This document shows positions 52,093 to 61,700 of a DNA stretch of 64,000 nucleotides, in pieces (positions within the stretch are counted from its first letter, which is position 1; every line of letters starts with the position of its first letter). Source of the stretch: Streptomyces finlayi. GTDB lineage: Bacteria > Actinomycetota > Actinomycetes > Streptomycetales > Streptomycetaceae. The notes under the pieces were generated by a model that was not told the DNA's origin, did not search any database, and saw nothing but the letters and a program-made list of their open reading frames with translations. A program made the position numbers and the translations under genes. The DNA is taken from positions 744,001-808,000 of the forward strand of contig NZ_CP045702.1 of the NCBI RefSeq assembly GCF_014216315.1, written 5' to 3'.

Positions 52093-52192
52093 TACCGGGC
52101 CCCGATCATGCTGTGGCAGGCGTCACAGGCGTGTCAACGCTCCAGGCGGCGTTTCCTGAATCCCGCTCAACTTCTGCACGCTTCCGAGGAAT

Positions 52193-53137
52193 TCAGGCGA
52201 GCGCCGGCAGGTCCGCGGTGAGCGTGCACCGGCCGCCGTCCTCCGGTGCGTCCAGCACGGCGGGCACACCGAGCGGAATCGTCAGCGCCGTCGGGCTGTG
52301 TCCGAAGCCCAGCTCCTCGACCACCGGGACGCCCAGACCACCGAGCCGGTCCACGAGCACGGCCCGCACCCCCTCGTAAGGACCGCAGTCCACCCAGGAG
52401 CCGCACGCCACCCCGGAGATCCCGTCGAGGGCGCCGGCGCGCAGCAGTTGGGTGAGGATGCGGTCGATCCTGTACGGGTCCTCGCCCACGTCCTCCATGA
52501 TCAGCAGCCCGCCCCGGGCCGACCTGCGGGCGTGCGCGGCGCCGATGTCCGCGGCGAGCAGGCTGACGCAGCCGCCGTAGGTGATGCCGCGGGAGCGGCC
52601 CGGGACCAGTGCGGTCGCGGACTCCAGACCGAGCGTGCGGACCGACTCCGGCTCGAAGAGGGTGGCGCGCAGGGACTCCTGGGTCGCGCTGTCCTTGAGG
52701 AAGGGCTCGGTGGCGACCATCGGTCCGTGCAGGGTGGAGATCCCCGTCCGTACCGCGAACGCCTCGTGGAGCGCCGTGATGTCGCTGTAGCCGACGAACA
52801 CCTTGGGCCCGGCCGCCCGCATGGCCGTCCAGTCCAGGAGGTCGACCATGCGGTGGGCTCCGTATCCGCCGCGGGCGCACAGCACGGCGTCCACGGAGGG
52901 GTCGCACCAGGCGTCCTGGAGGTCCCGGGCGCGGCCCTCGTCCGATCCCGCCAGGTAGCCCAACGCCGGGTGCCCGTCCAGGACATGGGGGGCCACCACG
53001 GGGTCCAGATCCCAGCCGCGCAGCAGGTCGAGCCCGGCGTCGAGCCGCTCGGCGGGTACGGGTCCGCTGGGGGCGACGACGGCGACCCTGGCACCCGGCC
53101 GGAGGCGGGCGGGCCGGGTGAGGGGCTTGAGCGTCAC
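52193..53137 (-). CDS. LD-carboxypeptidase (peptidase family S66)
   Basis: 314 residues from GTG 53137, which overlaps the stop codon of the S9 peptidase (GTGA). The S66 nucleophile motif is VFVGYSDITALHEAF (Ser118), with the Glu in GLLIMEDVGEDPYRID and the His in LGFGHSPTALTIPLG. The family removes the terminal D-alanine from murein tetrapeptides during cell-wall recycling, or hydrolyses microcin-like peptides as MccF proteins do. No signal peptide is present, so it acts in the cytoplasm. It is the last gene of the peptidase operon. Confidence 0.9.
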   Translation of the reverse strand: MTLKPLTRPARLRPGARVAVVAPSGPVPAERLDAGLDLLRGWDLDPVVAPHVLDGHPALGYLAGSDEGRARDLQDAWCDPSVDAVLCARGGYGAHRMVDLLDWTAMRAAGPKVFVGYSDITALHEAFAVRTGISTLHGPMVATEPFLKDSATQESLRATLFEPESVRTLGLESATALVPGRSRGITYGGCVSLLAADIGAAHARRSARGGLLIMEDVGEDPYRIDRILTQLLRAGALDGISGVACGSWVDCGPYEGVRAVLVDRLGGLGVPVVEELGFGHSPTALTIPLGVPAVLDAPEDGGRCTLTADLPALA

Positions 53138-55149
53138 TTGGTCAGCTCCAGTCGCGGTACGTCGGGGAGGTCGATGCCGAACGTCTGGGCGTACAGGGAC
53201 AGTTCGGCCTCCAGCGCCCGGATCAGGGTGTCCGCGCGCCGGAACCCGTGGCTCTCCCCCTCGAAGGCGAGGTACGCGTGCGGGACGGCCCGGCCGGCCA
53301 GTCGGGCCAGGAACCGTTCGCACTGCACGGGCGGGCAGATCACGTCGTCGAGCCCCTGGAGCAGCAGGAACGGAACGGTGAGCCCTTCGGTGCGGTGCAT
53401 CGGTGACCGCTCGTCGTAGCGCTCCGGCACCTCGGCGAACGGCCCGACGAGCGACTCCAGGTACTGCGACTCGAAGTCGTGGGTCTCGCCGGTGGCCCAG
53501 CCCGCGAGATCGAGGATCGGGTACTGGATCGTCCCGCAGGCGTAGACGTCGGTACCGGTCAGCGACGCGGCCGCCGTCCAGCCGCCGGCGCTGCCGCCGC
53601 GTACGGCCAGCCGGTCGGGGTCGGCCGCCCCTTCGGCGGCCAGTGCCTCGGCGACGGCGGCGCAGTCCTCGACGTCCACGACACCCCACTGTTCGCGGAG
53701 CCGTTCGCGGTAGGCGCGGCCGTAACCGGTGGAACCGCCGTAGTTGACCTCGGCGACGCCGATGCCGCGGGAGGTGAAGTAGGCGATCTCCAGGTCGAGC
53801 ACGAGCGGGGACTGCCCGGTGGGGCCACCGTGCGCCCAGATCACATAGGGGGCCTTCTCGCCCTCGGGGCCGATGTGGTCGGGGTGGTGCGGCGGGTGGA
53901 CGTGGGCGTGGATCTCACGGCCGCCGGGTCCGGTGAAGGTGCGTTCCCGCGGCTGGGAGTAGTACGCGGGGTCCACGGCGTCCTGGTGGTGCGCGCCGAT
54001 GATCCGGGTGTGCCCGTCGGAGGTGTCCAGTTCGACCACCTCGTAGGTGGTGTGCGTGCTCGCGGCGACACCGATGACCCTGGTTCCCCGCACGGCGAGC
54101 GTTCCGGCCCAGGCGGTCCAGGGACCCGCCACGTCGGCGAGTTCGCCAGTCTCCGGATCGAGTACGCCGAGCCGGGTGGTGCCCGTGCCGTGGATGACGG
54201 CGATCAGTCCGTTGTCCAGAACACGGAACCAGCGCAGCCCGATCCGCCACAGGGGGCCGCCGAACTCCTCGCTCCGGCCGCCGCAGATCCCGCTGCTCGG
54301 TACGACGGAGCCCGCCGGGGCGTCGGGGCGGATGCGCTGGAGTTCCCACCAGCCACTGACGTCGGAGACGAAGACCAGGGAGCCGTCGTGGTCCCATTCG
54401 ACCTGGCAGACGGACTCGTCGGTGTCGCCGACGAGCGGGTGGACGCCGGTGAAGGTGTCCGCCTCGGTGATGTCCGCGACCATCACCACGGTCCTGTCCC
54501 AGGGCATCTGAGGGTGGTCCCAGGCGATCCAGGCGGCCCGCCGTCCGTCGTGCGAGATCTTCGGTCCGGTGACGAACCGGTGCCGGTCGTCGGAGAGCTC
54601 CCGTACGGCTCCGCGGTCCTCGGCGGCCGAGCCGTCCAGCGGCACGGCCACGATCACCCGGCGGACGTCGGTCGGCGCCTCGCCGGTGAACTCCTCCATG
54701 ACGCACAAGACCTCGCCCTGCGCACCGCTCTCCGTACGGACCGGGCGGAGCTGCGGGTCGGCCCAGCGCAGCCCGTCACCGACGGCGGACACGGGGGTGA
54801 GCGGCCACGGGTCGCGGGGGCCGTCCGGTTCGTACGCGTACAGCCGCTGGTCGTCGAAGTGGACGAAGACGATCAGCGGTCCGCCCTCGGAACGCTCGGC
54901 CCCGGCCCAGGGCTGCCCGCCGTACTCGATGACCCGGCTGCGGGCGTTCCAGGGTGCGGGCAGCGCCGACGCGGTGGTGCCGTCCGCGCGGCGGCGTACG
55001 AGGGCGCGGCGGCCCCCTTCGGCCGGGCGCGGCTCGGTCCACCACACTTCGTCGCCGATGGCGTCGACGTACTCGGGCCGGCCGTCGTGCGAGGCGGCGA
55101 GTGCCGCGTCGATCGGCGACGGCCAGCTTCCGTAGGGCGCTGTGGCCAT
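53134..55149 (-). CDS. S9 family prolyl oligopeptidase-type serine peptidase
   Basis: 671 residues from ATG 55149, with GGGGGA upstream. The first 400 or so residues are a beta-propeller that gates substrates (for example DGRRAAWIAWDHPQMPWD). The C-terminal alpha/beta-hydrolase has the nucleophile LAVRGGSAGGWTAAASL (Ser520), the Asp in LLLQGLDDVICPP and the His in FEGESHGFRRAD. The size limit of the gate restricts it to short peptides. It is cytoplasmic. It lies 19 bases behind the M20 gene and overlaps the S66 gene, so it belongs to one operon. Confidence 0.93.
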   Translation of the reverse strand: MATAPYGSWPSPIDAALAASHDGRPEYVDAIGDEVWWTEPRPAEGGRRALVRRRADGTTASALPAPWNARSRVIEYGGQPWAGAERSEGGPLIVFVHFDDQRLYAYEPDGPRDPWPLTPVSAVGDGLRWADPQLRPVRTESGAQGEVLCVMEEFTGEAPTDVRRVIVAVPLDGSAAEDRGAVRELSDDRHRFVTGPKISHDGRRAAWIAWDHPQMPWDRTVVMVADITEADTFTGVHPLVGDTDESVCQVEWDHDGSLVFVSDVSGWWELQRIRPDAPAGSVVPSSGICGGRSEEFGGPLWRIGLRWFRVLDNGLIAVIHGTGTTRLGVLDPETGELADVAGPWTAWAGTLAVRGTRVIGVAASTHTTYEVVELDTSDGHTRIIGAHHQDAVDPAYYSQPRERTFTGPGGREIHAHVHPPHHPDHIGPEGEKAPYVIWAHGGPTGQSPLVLDLEIAYFTSRGIGVAEVNYGGSTGYGRAYRERLREQWGVVDVEDCAAVAEALAAEGAADPDRLAVRGGSAGGWTAAASLTGTDVYACGTIQYPILDLAGWATGETHDFESQYLESLVGPFAEVPERYDERSPMHRTEGLTVPFLLLQGLDDVICPPVQCERFLARLAGRAVPHAYLAFEGESHGFRRADTLIRALEAELSLYAQTFGIDLPDVPRLELTK

Positions 55150-55167
55150 GTGATTCCCCCGTATCGG

Positions 55168-56511
55168 TCAGGCGGTGCGCAGATAGTGGTCGAGGACGCG
55201 GACGCCGAAGTGCAGGGCGTCGACGGGGACCCGCTCGTCGACGCCGTGGAACATGGCCTGGTAGTCGAAGCCGACGGGCAGCTTCAGTGGCGAGAAGCCG
55301 TAGCCGGTGATGCCGAGCCGGGAGAACTGCTTGGCGTCCGTGCCGCCGGACATGCAGTAGGGCACGACGTGGCCGTCCGGGTCGAAACGCTCGACGGCGG
55401 CGCGCAGTCTCGCGTACGTGGGTGAGTCGACGGGGGCCTGGAGCGCGACCTCGCGGTGGTGGAACTCCCAGGAGACGCCGGGTCCGGTCAGCCGGTCCAG
55501 GGTCTCGTGGAACTCGTCCTCACCACCGGGCAGCATGCGGCCGTCGATGAAGGCGGTGGCACGGCCAGGGATCACGTTGACCTTGTATCCGGCGTCCAGC
55601 ATCGTCGGATTGCTGCTGTTGCGGACGGTGGGTTCGACGAGTGCGGCAGCCGGTCCCAGCTTGCCCAGCAGTTCGTCGACGTCGAACCCGGGGGCCTCGG
55701 TGTCGACGGGGATGCCGTGCAGTGCGGCGATCTCGGTGAGAGCGGCCCGGACTGTCGGGGTGAGCCGTACCGGCCAGGGGTGCGCGCCGATCCGGGCGAC
55801 GGCCGAGGCCAGGGTGGTGACGGCGTTGGCCCGGTTGACCTTGGAGCCGTGCCCGGCCTTGCCCTCGGCGGTCAGCTTGAGCCAGCCGGTGCCGCGTTCA
55901 CCGGCGGCGATCGGGTAGAGGGACATGCCCTCGCCCGCGTGGAAGGTGAAGGCCCCGGACTCGCTGATGCCTTCGGTGCAGCCGTCGAAGAGGCCGGCGT
56001 GGCGGTCGACGAGGAAGCCCGAGCCGTCCTCTGCACTGGCCTCCTCGTCGGCGGTGTACGCGATGACGATGTCGCGGCGGGGGCGGACTCCGGCGCGCGC
56101 CCAGGCGCGTACGACGGAGAGGACCATCGCGTCCATGTTCTTCATGTCGACGGCCCCGCGGCCCCAGACGACGCCGTCGCGGACCTCCCCGGAGAACGGG
56201 TGCACGGTCCAGTCGGCGCTCTCGGCCGGGACGACGTCCAGATGCCCGTGTACGAGGAGGGCGTCGGCGGAGCGGTCCGTGCCCTCGATGCGGGCGACGA
56301 CGTTGGTACGTCCTGGCGTGCGCTCCAGGAGGGCCGGTTCCAGTCCGGCGGCGGCCAGCCGTTCGGCCACGTACTCGGCTGCCGGGCGCTCCCGGCAGTC
56401 GCCGCCGCCCCGGTTGGTGGTGTCGATCCGGATCAGTTCGGAGGTGAACGTCACCGATTCGTCTAGTGCCTGCTCGTCCACCGGACCGAGCGGGCTGGTC
56501 GCCTCAGCCAT
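55168..56511 (-). CDS. M20 family metallopeptidase
   Basis: 447 residues from ATG 56511. The ribosome site GGAGGA lies inside the end of the upstream M55 gene and the genes overlap by 8 bases, so they are coupled. Zinc ligands and catalytic acids are complete: LLVHGHLDVVPAES, VWGRGAVDMKNMDAM and AYTADEEASAEDGSG, then the C-terminal YCMSGGTDAKQFSRLG. A dimerisation lid domain lies between. The family removes N-terminal residues or hydrolyses dipeptides and acylated amino acids in the cytoplasm. Confidence 0.93.
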   Translation of the reverse strand: MAEATSPLGPVDEQALDESVTFTSELIRIDTTNRGGGDCRERPAAEYVAERLAAAGLEPALLERTPGRTNVVARIEGTDRSADALLVHGHLDVVPAESADWTVHPFSGEVRDGVVWGRGAVDMKNMDAMVLSVVRAWARAGVRPRRDIVIAYTADEEASAEDGSGFLVDRHAGLFDGCTEGISESGAFTFHAGEGMSLYPIAAGERGTGWLKLTAEGKAGHGSKVNRANAVTTLASAVARIGAHPWPVRLTPTVRAALTEIAALHGIPVDTEAPGFDVDELLGKLGPAAALVEPTVRNSSNPTMLDAGYKVNVIPGRATAFIDGRMLPGGEDEFHETLDRLTGPGVSWEFHHREVALQAPVDSPTYARLRAAVERFDPDGHVVPYCMSGGTDAKQFSRLGITGYGFSPLKLPVGFDYQAMFHGVDERVPVDALHFGVRVLDHYLRTA

Positions 56512-57337
56512 ATTGTTCCTCCACGGCGGACGACACGATGGTCGTCACCGCCTTGAACGTGCGAATACCTTCGTACATCGTGCCGCTCGTGTAGGCGACA
56601 CGCCGTTCACCGGTGGGCGCCACGCCGGGTACGACGGTGGCGGCAGCGGCCAGATGCTCGGCATCGAACTCCAGCTCCACCGTATAGCCGCCGCCGGTGA
56701 CCGGTGACCGCCGGACGGCCAGCGCGGTGGCGTCCGCGGCCGCGGCCCTGATGTCCGCGGCGGTCCGGGTGGGGGTGCGGCACACCGCCGCGTACCGCGA
56801 CACGTGGTCCTTCACCGCGACCTTACGGGCGTCGGGCGCGTATCCGTCGGCGTCCACGCAGGTCAGGTCGTCCCCGGTGACCAGGACGACCGGGACTCCG
56901 TACTCGGCGGCGACGTGCGCGTTGAGCAGTCCCTCGCTCGCGCGCACGCCGTTGAGCCAGACTCCGGTGATGGAGTTGGCCAGATAGGTGTGGGCGAGCA
57001 CACCTTCCGTACCGGCCCCGGTGTGATAGCCGACGAACGCGACGGCGTCGACGTCACCGTGCTGGATGCCCTCGACCATCGAGAGGGACTTGTGCTTGCC
57101 GGTGAGCATCTGGACCCGCTCGTCGAGCCTTTCCAGGAGCAGGTTGCGCATGCTCCAGTGGGCTTCGTTGACGAGCACCTCGTCGGCTCCTCCGTCGTAG
57201 AAACCGAGGGCCGCGGCGTTCACGTCGGAGGTGAACATGGAGCGGCACCGCTCCCACTGCGGAGTTCCGGGCAGCACATCGGCGGGCCACGTCACTCCCG
57301 TGGCGCCCTCCATGTCCGCGCTGATGAGGATCTTCAT
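56504..57337 (-). CDS. M55 family D-aminopeptidase (DppA-like)
   Basis: 277 residues from ATG 57337, which begins with the family hallmark MKILISADMEGATGVTW (Asp and Glu zinc ligands). Other ligands are in VNEAHWSMRNLLLERLD, FVGYHTGAGTEGVLAHTY and NGVRASEGLLNAHVA. DppA is a self-compartmentalising D-aminopeptidase that releases D-Ala from D-Ala-D-Ala and D-Ala-Gly-Gly. This is the first gene of the peptidase operon and points to peptides with D-residues as the substrates. The histidine motif differs slightly from the usual NDAHG. Confidence 0.9.
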   Translation of the reverse strand: MKILISADMEGATGVTWPADVLPGTPQWERCRSMFTSDVNAAALGFYDGGADEVLVNEAHWSMRNLLLERLDERVQMLTGKHKSLSMVEGIQHGDVDAVAFVGYHTGAGTEGVLAHTYLANSITGVWLNGVRASEGLLNAHVAAEYGVPVVLVTGDDLTCVDADGYAPDARKVAVKDHVSRYAAVCRTPTRTAADIRAAAADATALAVRRSPVTGGGYTVELEFDAEHLAAAATVVPGVAPTGERRVAYTSGTMYEGIRTFKAVTTIVSSAVEEQYG

Positions 57338-57378
57338 CGGCGTCACGTTACGCGTCGCCACGCGAGCGGGCCAGAACC

Positions 57379-57401
57379 ACTGGAAGGTTTAATGGTCCAG
57401 T
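57379..57401. promoter_or_regulatory. Inverted repeat in the peptidase operon promoter
   Basis: ACTGGA-N11-TCCAGT, perfect 6-base arms, about 42 bases upstream of the M55 start and within an AT-richer patch (GGTTTAATGG). A likely repressor site; no regulator is adjacent. Confidence 0.5.
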
Positions 57402-57472
57402 CCTGTGAAGCGGGTCGTCTTCACCGCCGGGGAGAGCTCGGCCGGCCAGGCGCCGCGGCACAGGTGTGGCGG

Positions 57473-57898
57473 TCACTCCGCGAACGGGTCTCCTACCCGG
57501 TCGCCCCATGCGAAGACGTACGCACCTCTTTCCCGGTCAGCCCTGACCGTGATGCCCGGGTCCGCCGCGCCGAGCCGCTCACCGAGCCAGCCCGCCATGC
57601 ACACCGCGGCGACCTCGGGCCGGTAGTCGGCCACGGGATATACGAGAGCGTGCACCTGAATCTGGACACCGTCCGGGTACGCCTCGGTCAGCTGCCGTCG
57701 CATCAGCGAAGCGCCGAAGGCCAGCCAGACGAGATCCTTCCAGAAGATCCCGGCGGGCGGCAGCGTGAGCCAGATACCTCGGTGCACCGTGGTGCTGTGC
57801 TCCGGCCGGACATCGACCGGCCGGAGCTCGGCGTCCAGTTCGGCCGCCAGGCCGCCCAGGGGCGCCGACCACCGACGGAACGCGAAACTGCTTCTCAC
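57473..57898 (-). CDS. Hypothetical protein
   Basis: 141 residues from GTG 57898, supported by GAGGAG upstream. No signal peptide or membrane span. The sequence has RSSFAFRRWSAPLGGLAAEL at the N-terminus and conserved-looking aromatic segments (HRGIWLTLPPAGIFWKDLVW and AVCMAGWLGERLGA). I do not recognise the family; it looks like a small globular protein restricted to streptomycetes. It stands alone between the peptidase operon and the RHS locus. Confidence 0.6.
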   Translation of the reverse strand: MRSSFAFRRWSAPLGGLAAELDAELRPVDVRPEHSTTVHRGIWLTLPPAGIFWKDLVWLAFGASLMRRQLTEAYPDGVQIQVHALVYPVADYRPEVAAVCMAGWLGERLGAADPGITVRADRERGAYVFAWGDRVGDPFAE

Positions 57899-58143
57899 GG
57901 CTCTCCTCTCATGTTCCCGTCGGCCATCTATGTTTCCGGCCCCGCTCCGCCGTCGCGCGGACACGTGGCACAGGCCAGTGCCCCGACAGCCCCGCCGCCG
58001 GTGCCCGGGACGCTGTGACCGGCCAGCACGCCGGCTGCCCCGGCACCCACGACGAGACAGGCAGTCGTGAGTCACAGCAGGCCCCTTCCACCACGAGCGG
58101 TGCGGACAGCATGACTTCCCTTCGTCGCACAGTTGTCGCAACC
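57899..58143. other. Intergenic region without a supported gene
   Basis: The region is GC-rich. A 40-residue frame on the minus strand (reading AGVLAGHSVPGTGGGAVGAL) has a GTG but no ribosome site, and I do not support it as a gene. The left end carries the ribosome site of the hypothetical gene. Confidence 0.4.
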
Positions 58144-58191
58144 AGAATGGGCCCCGCCGGTCGGATTCGCCGAACCGGTGGGGCCCATTCT
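58144..58191. terminator. Strong hairpin terminator of the RHS-lipoprotein transcript
   Basis: An 18-bp stem (58144-58161 with 58174-58191, one G-T pair) and a 12-base loop that can pair further. It lies 48 bases past the lipoprotein stop codon. Confidence 0.88.
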
Positions 58192-58238
58192 GTTCATCTG
58201 CCGCTGTGCCGTCTCATCGGTTCGTCAGTCCCGTCGGT

Positions 58239-58766
58239 TCAGGAAGGGACGACGACCGAGCGAAGGTACACCGTGTAGGCGCTGTCGTTGGTCACGTCCA
58301 CCGAGACCGTATACGTGGGCGACGGGCCCGGTTCACTGGTTCCGTCCGAAGAGCCCTCGAGGTAGGTCCGCCCCGGTCTGCTCGACCAGCCGGCCTCGTC
58401 GGCGTCCTCGACGTAGAAGCCCTTGCGCATCTCACTGCGCGGAACACCGATGCCGTCCAGGAACATCTCCATGTCCGTCTTCGGCAACCGGAACGTGAGG
58501 CAGAGGCTGTACGAGGACCATCCGTCGCTGATGAGGGAGTACACGTCCTGCGCACCTGGCGGAACGTTCAGCCGGTGCAGGTCCAGGACCTTGGCCGACG
58601 GGGCGCCGGATGTCAGTCGCCCCTGCTCGTCGGAGACCGTCTGCTTCGGGTCCGTACCGGAGCTCGTGACGGCTCCGTTCACGCCGCTCTCCTGTCCGCA
58701 CCCGCTCACCCCCGCGAGGAGGACCGCCACGAGCAGCACGCCGACAGCGGAATTCGCTCTCCCCAT
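58239..58766 (-). CDS. Small lipoprotein, candidate immunity protein of the RHS toxin
   Basis: 175 residues from ATG 58766, only 2 bases after the RHS stop; its ribosome site GGAGGG lies within the last RHS codons, so translation is coupled. The signal sequence VGVLLVAVLLAGVSGC gives the lipid-modified cysteine at residue 23. The mature domain has VLDLHRLNVPPGAQDVY, LCLTFRLPKTDMEMFLDGIG and a C-terminal beta-rich segment YTVSVDVTNDSAYTVYLRS. I recognise no known family. Its position directly behind a C-terminal toxin-like domain, and a shared terminator, make it the natural candidate for the cognate immunity protein. Anchoring outside the membrane would suit a toxin that acts on the envelope. 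This role is inference. Confidence 0.75.
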   Translation of the reverse strand: MGRANSAVGVLLVAVLLAGVSGCGQESGVNGAVTSSGTDPKQTVSDEQGRLTSGAPSAKVLDLHRLNVPPGAQDVYSLISDGWSSYSLCLTFRLPKTDMEMFLDGIGVPRSEMRKGFYVEDADEAGWSSRPGRTYLEGSSDGTSEPGPSPTYTVSVDVTNDSAYTVYLRSVVVPS

Positions 58767-58768
58767 GG

Positions 58769-61700
58769 CTACCACCCTCCGATGGTGAAGGCCGTGGTGC
58801 CCTTCACGTCATACTCCTGGGCCATGCCGACCACATGGAGGTGGGCCATATCGTACTGCTTCAAGGAGACAGGCCCGGCGTGCACATCCTTCCTCGGGAC
58901 GGATTCGGTGCCGTTGCCCCAGTTGTAGCGCTTGTACACCGAAAGCTGCGCGACCATGACGACGTCACCGTTTCCATTCACGGTCTCGCGCCCTTCGACG
59001 CGGTACTGGAATCCGTTCAGCGCGTAGTACCAGTCGAGGCTGTCCTTCTCGTCGGTGCGGGTCGATACCCACCCACTGTCGAAGGAACTGTCTCCCTTGT
59101 ATTCCTTCAGCGTCTTCCCCAGGTGCTCACGGAATCCGGGGAGGTCCTGGAGCATTTGCGCGGGGTCCACGTGGTAGTCCTCGCCCGAGTTCTGCATGTA
59201 GTGCATGAGCAGGTTGTACGCGTTCCCGAATCCCTTGTGCGCGAGACCCGACATGACGAGGGTGTTGACCTTCCACCACGTCTTGCGGTCCGTGGAGTTG
59301 GCTTCGTCCGTGTCGTAGGCCCGGTAGTCCGAGGCCGGCGGGACCGGCTTCCCGTTGGACTCGTAGTAGTCCGGGGAGACGGTGCCACCGCTGTCGCGCA
59401 CGATGTTCTCGTAGTTGTTTCCGTAGCCGGTGACCTTCGTGCCGCCTTCGCATGTGTACATGCCGGAGGCGCACTCCTCAAGCTGGTGCCCGTCGAGTTC
59501 GATACGGCTGACGGGGTTGCCTCCGGTGAAGGCGTAGCGGTTGTTGGTGAACGGGTCCATACCGAGGCCCATGTCCGCGAGGGCGCCGTTGAACATGTCC
59601 CGGCTGGTGAAGCGGTTGAGGCCCGGGTCGTACGCGCGGAAACCCATGTCGTACGTTCCCGACGAGGCGTCCCACCGCTTGGCGTTGTAGCGGTAGGGGT
59701 TGTGCTCCTCCTTGGTCGGGTCTGCGGCATCGGGCTTGTCGATACCGGTGAACTCCGATGTGTCGTTCGCGCCGTAGGCCGTGTAGCCGTAGGTGGACTC
59801 GGTGTCGCCGGTGGCGCCGGTCAGGGTTTCGACGTCGGTGTGGCTGTTGTAGCCGTAGTACCCGTCCTCCGTCGTACCGTCCGCGTTCTGCTTGACCTGG
59901 GAGAGGCGTTCGCCCCACGGGCTGTACTGGTAGGACTTGGTCATTTCACCGGCGACCTCTTCACCCAGAACCTCTTCGGACATGCCGAGGTAGGTGAAGT
60001 CGGTGGTCTTGCCGTCGGCGGTCTTCGACGCGGTGCGGTCCAGCGGGTCGAAGGTGTACTTCGTCGACTTGAGCACGCCCGTGTCGTCCATCTTCTGCGA
60101 CTCCACGACGTGGTCGAATCCGTCGTACACGCTCCGCGAGACGACCTGACCGCCCGAGGTGATCGACTCCTGGCGGCCGAAGGGGTCATAGGTGTAACTG
60201 CCGCTGACTCCGGACGTCGAGGACGTCAGCAGCCGGTTGCGGTCGTAGGTGAACGTCGTCGGCGTGCCCTTGACGCTCTGGCTGATGACGTTGGCGTTGT
60301 CGTCGTGGACGTACGTCTCCGTCCCGGCACCGTTACCGGTCTTGACCGACGAGGCGAGCCGGTCGGCCGGGTCGTAGGTGTACGCCGTGGTGGATTCGAG
60401 GTACGCCGCGTGGTTGTCGGCGTTCATCTTCTTCGCGACGTCCTGCGTCTTGCTGCCGTTCGCGTCGTAGGCGTAGGTGTGCGAGGAGACAAGGGTTCCG
60501 TTGGCCTTCTTCTCCACCGTCGACTTGACCGGTCCGTCGAGGAAGTAGGTGTAGTCGACGGTGTTCTTGTTGGCCTTGGTCTCCCGGAGCTTCACTCCGC
60601 GGTCGGTGTAGGTGTACGACGACACCTTCGGCGCCGTGTCCGTCGCCGTCTTGCCGACCGACACCGTCTTGACCAGCTGGCGCAGATCGTAGGTGTAGGT
60701 GGAGAACTGGTCGGGATGGGTGACCGTCTCCGGCTGCCCGTTGGCATCGTAGGTGTACGACGTCGCCTTCGTCTCCTGGCCCGCCAGCGCCTCCGTGGAC
60801 TTCTGGACCTGGTTGAGGCCCGTGTACGTGAGGGTGTAGGCGTCGACCTTCGCGCCGGACGAGGTGTCGTCGATCGACGTCAGATTGCCGTTGACGTCGT
60901 AGACGTAGGTGAAGTTCCGCTTCTCCGCGTCCGTGTCGCCGCTGGTGTCACGCACCAGTTTGACCGCGTCCGCGACCACGGTGCCGCCGCTGTTCTGTTC
61001 CAGTTTCAGCTTGGCGTCGTTGCCCTGCTTCAGGGTGTACGCGCCGAGGCTCACCCACGTCCCCGGGGCCAGGTTCTGGTCCTTGGTGACCGGCGGCTGG
61101 ACGTTGCTGCCCTGGGTGAGGGTGTACTTCGCCGTCGTCGCCGCACCTGTGACCTGCGGGTACTTCACGTACGCCGTGTACGTGCCGTCCTTGGGAACGT
61201 TGAGCGTCCAGTTGAACGAGTCGGTACCCGCACCGGCCGCGTGCGTCCGGTGGTCGTAGCCCTGCTGACCGGTCGCGCTGGCCTTCGCCCACGTGCCCAC
61301 GGCCGAGGTGTTCTGGTCGTCGGAGTTGTCGGCCAGGATCACCGACTTACCTACCGGCACGCCGTCGTCCGACTTGGCCTTCAGTGACCCGTCCGGGTAG
61401 TACGCCCACGACATCGTGCGGTCGGATGACCCGCCGGCCGAGGTGAGCGTCCTGGCCTTCTGCTGCCCGAGCTCGGTGTAGTCGTACGTCGTCGCGATGT
61501 CCCAAGGGTCCGTGGACTTCCGTGCGAGACCGTTGTCGAAGTACTCGTACGTGGTGTCGTTGCGGACGGTCTGGCCCGCCGACGGAGGCAGCGAGGTCTT
61601 CGCCACCCGGCCCACGGCGTCGTACGCGGTCTGCGTGTAGACGTCCGCCTTGTTGTAGCGGGTGTCGGCGGGGTCGTACGGCTGGAACTGCTTGACCGGA

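Noticed and set aside
57909..58143. Short frames with a chaplin-like look (AGVLAGHSV)
   Set aside because: No signal peptide, no paired cysteine pattern of chaplins and no ribosome site.
58835..61387. 850-residue plus-strand frame rich in Val and Arg opposite the RHS gene
   Set aside because: Antisense shadow of the YD repeats; the periodic composition mirrors the repeats.
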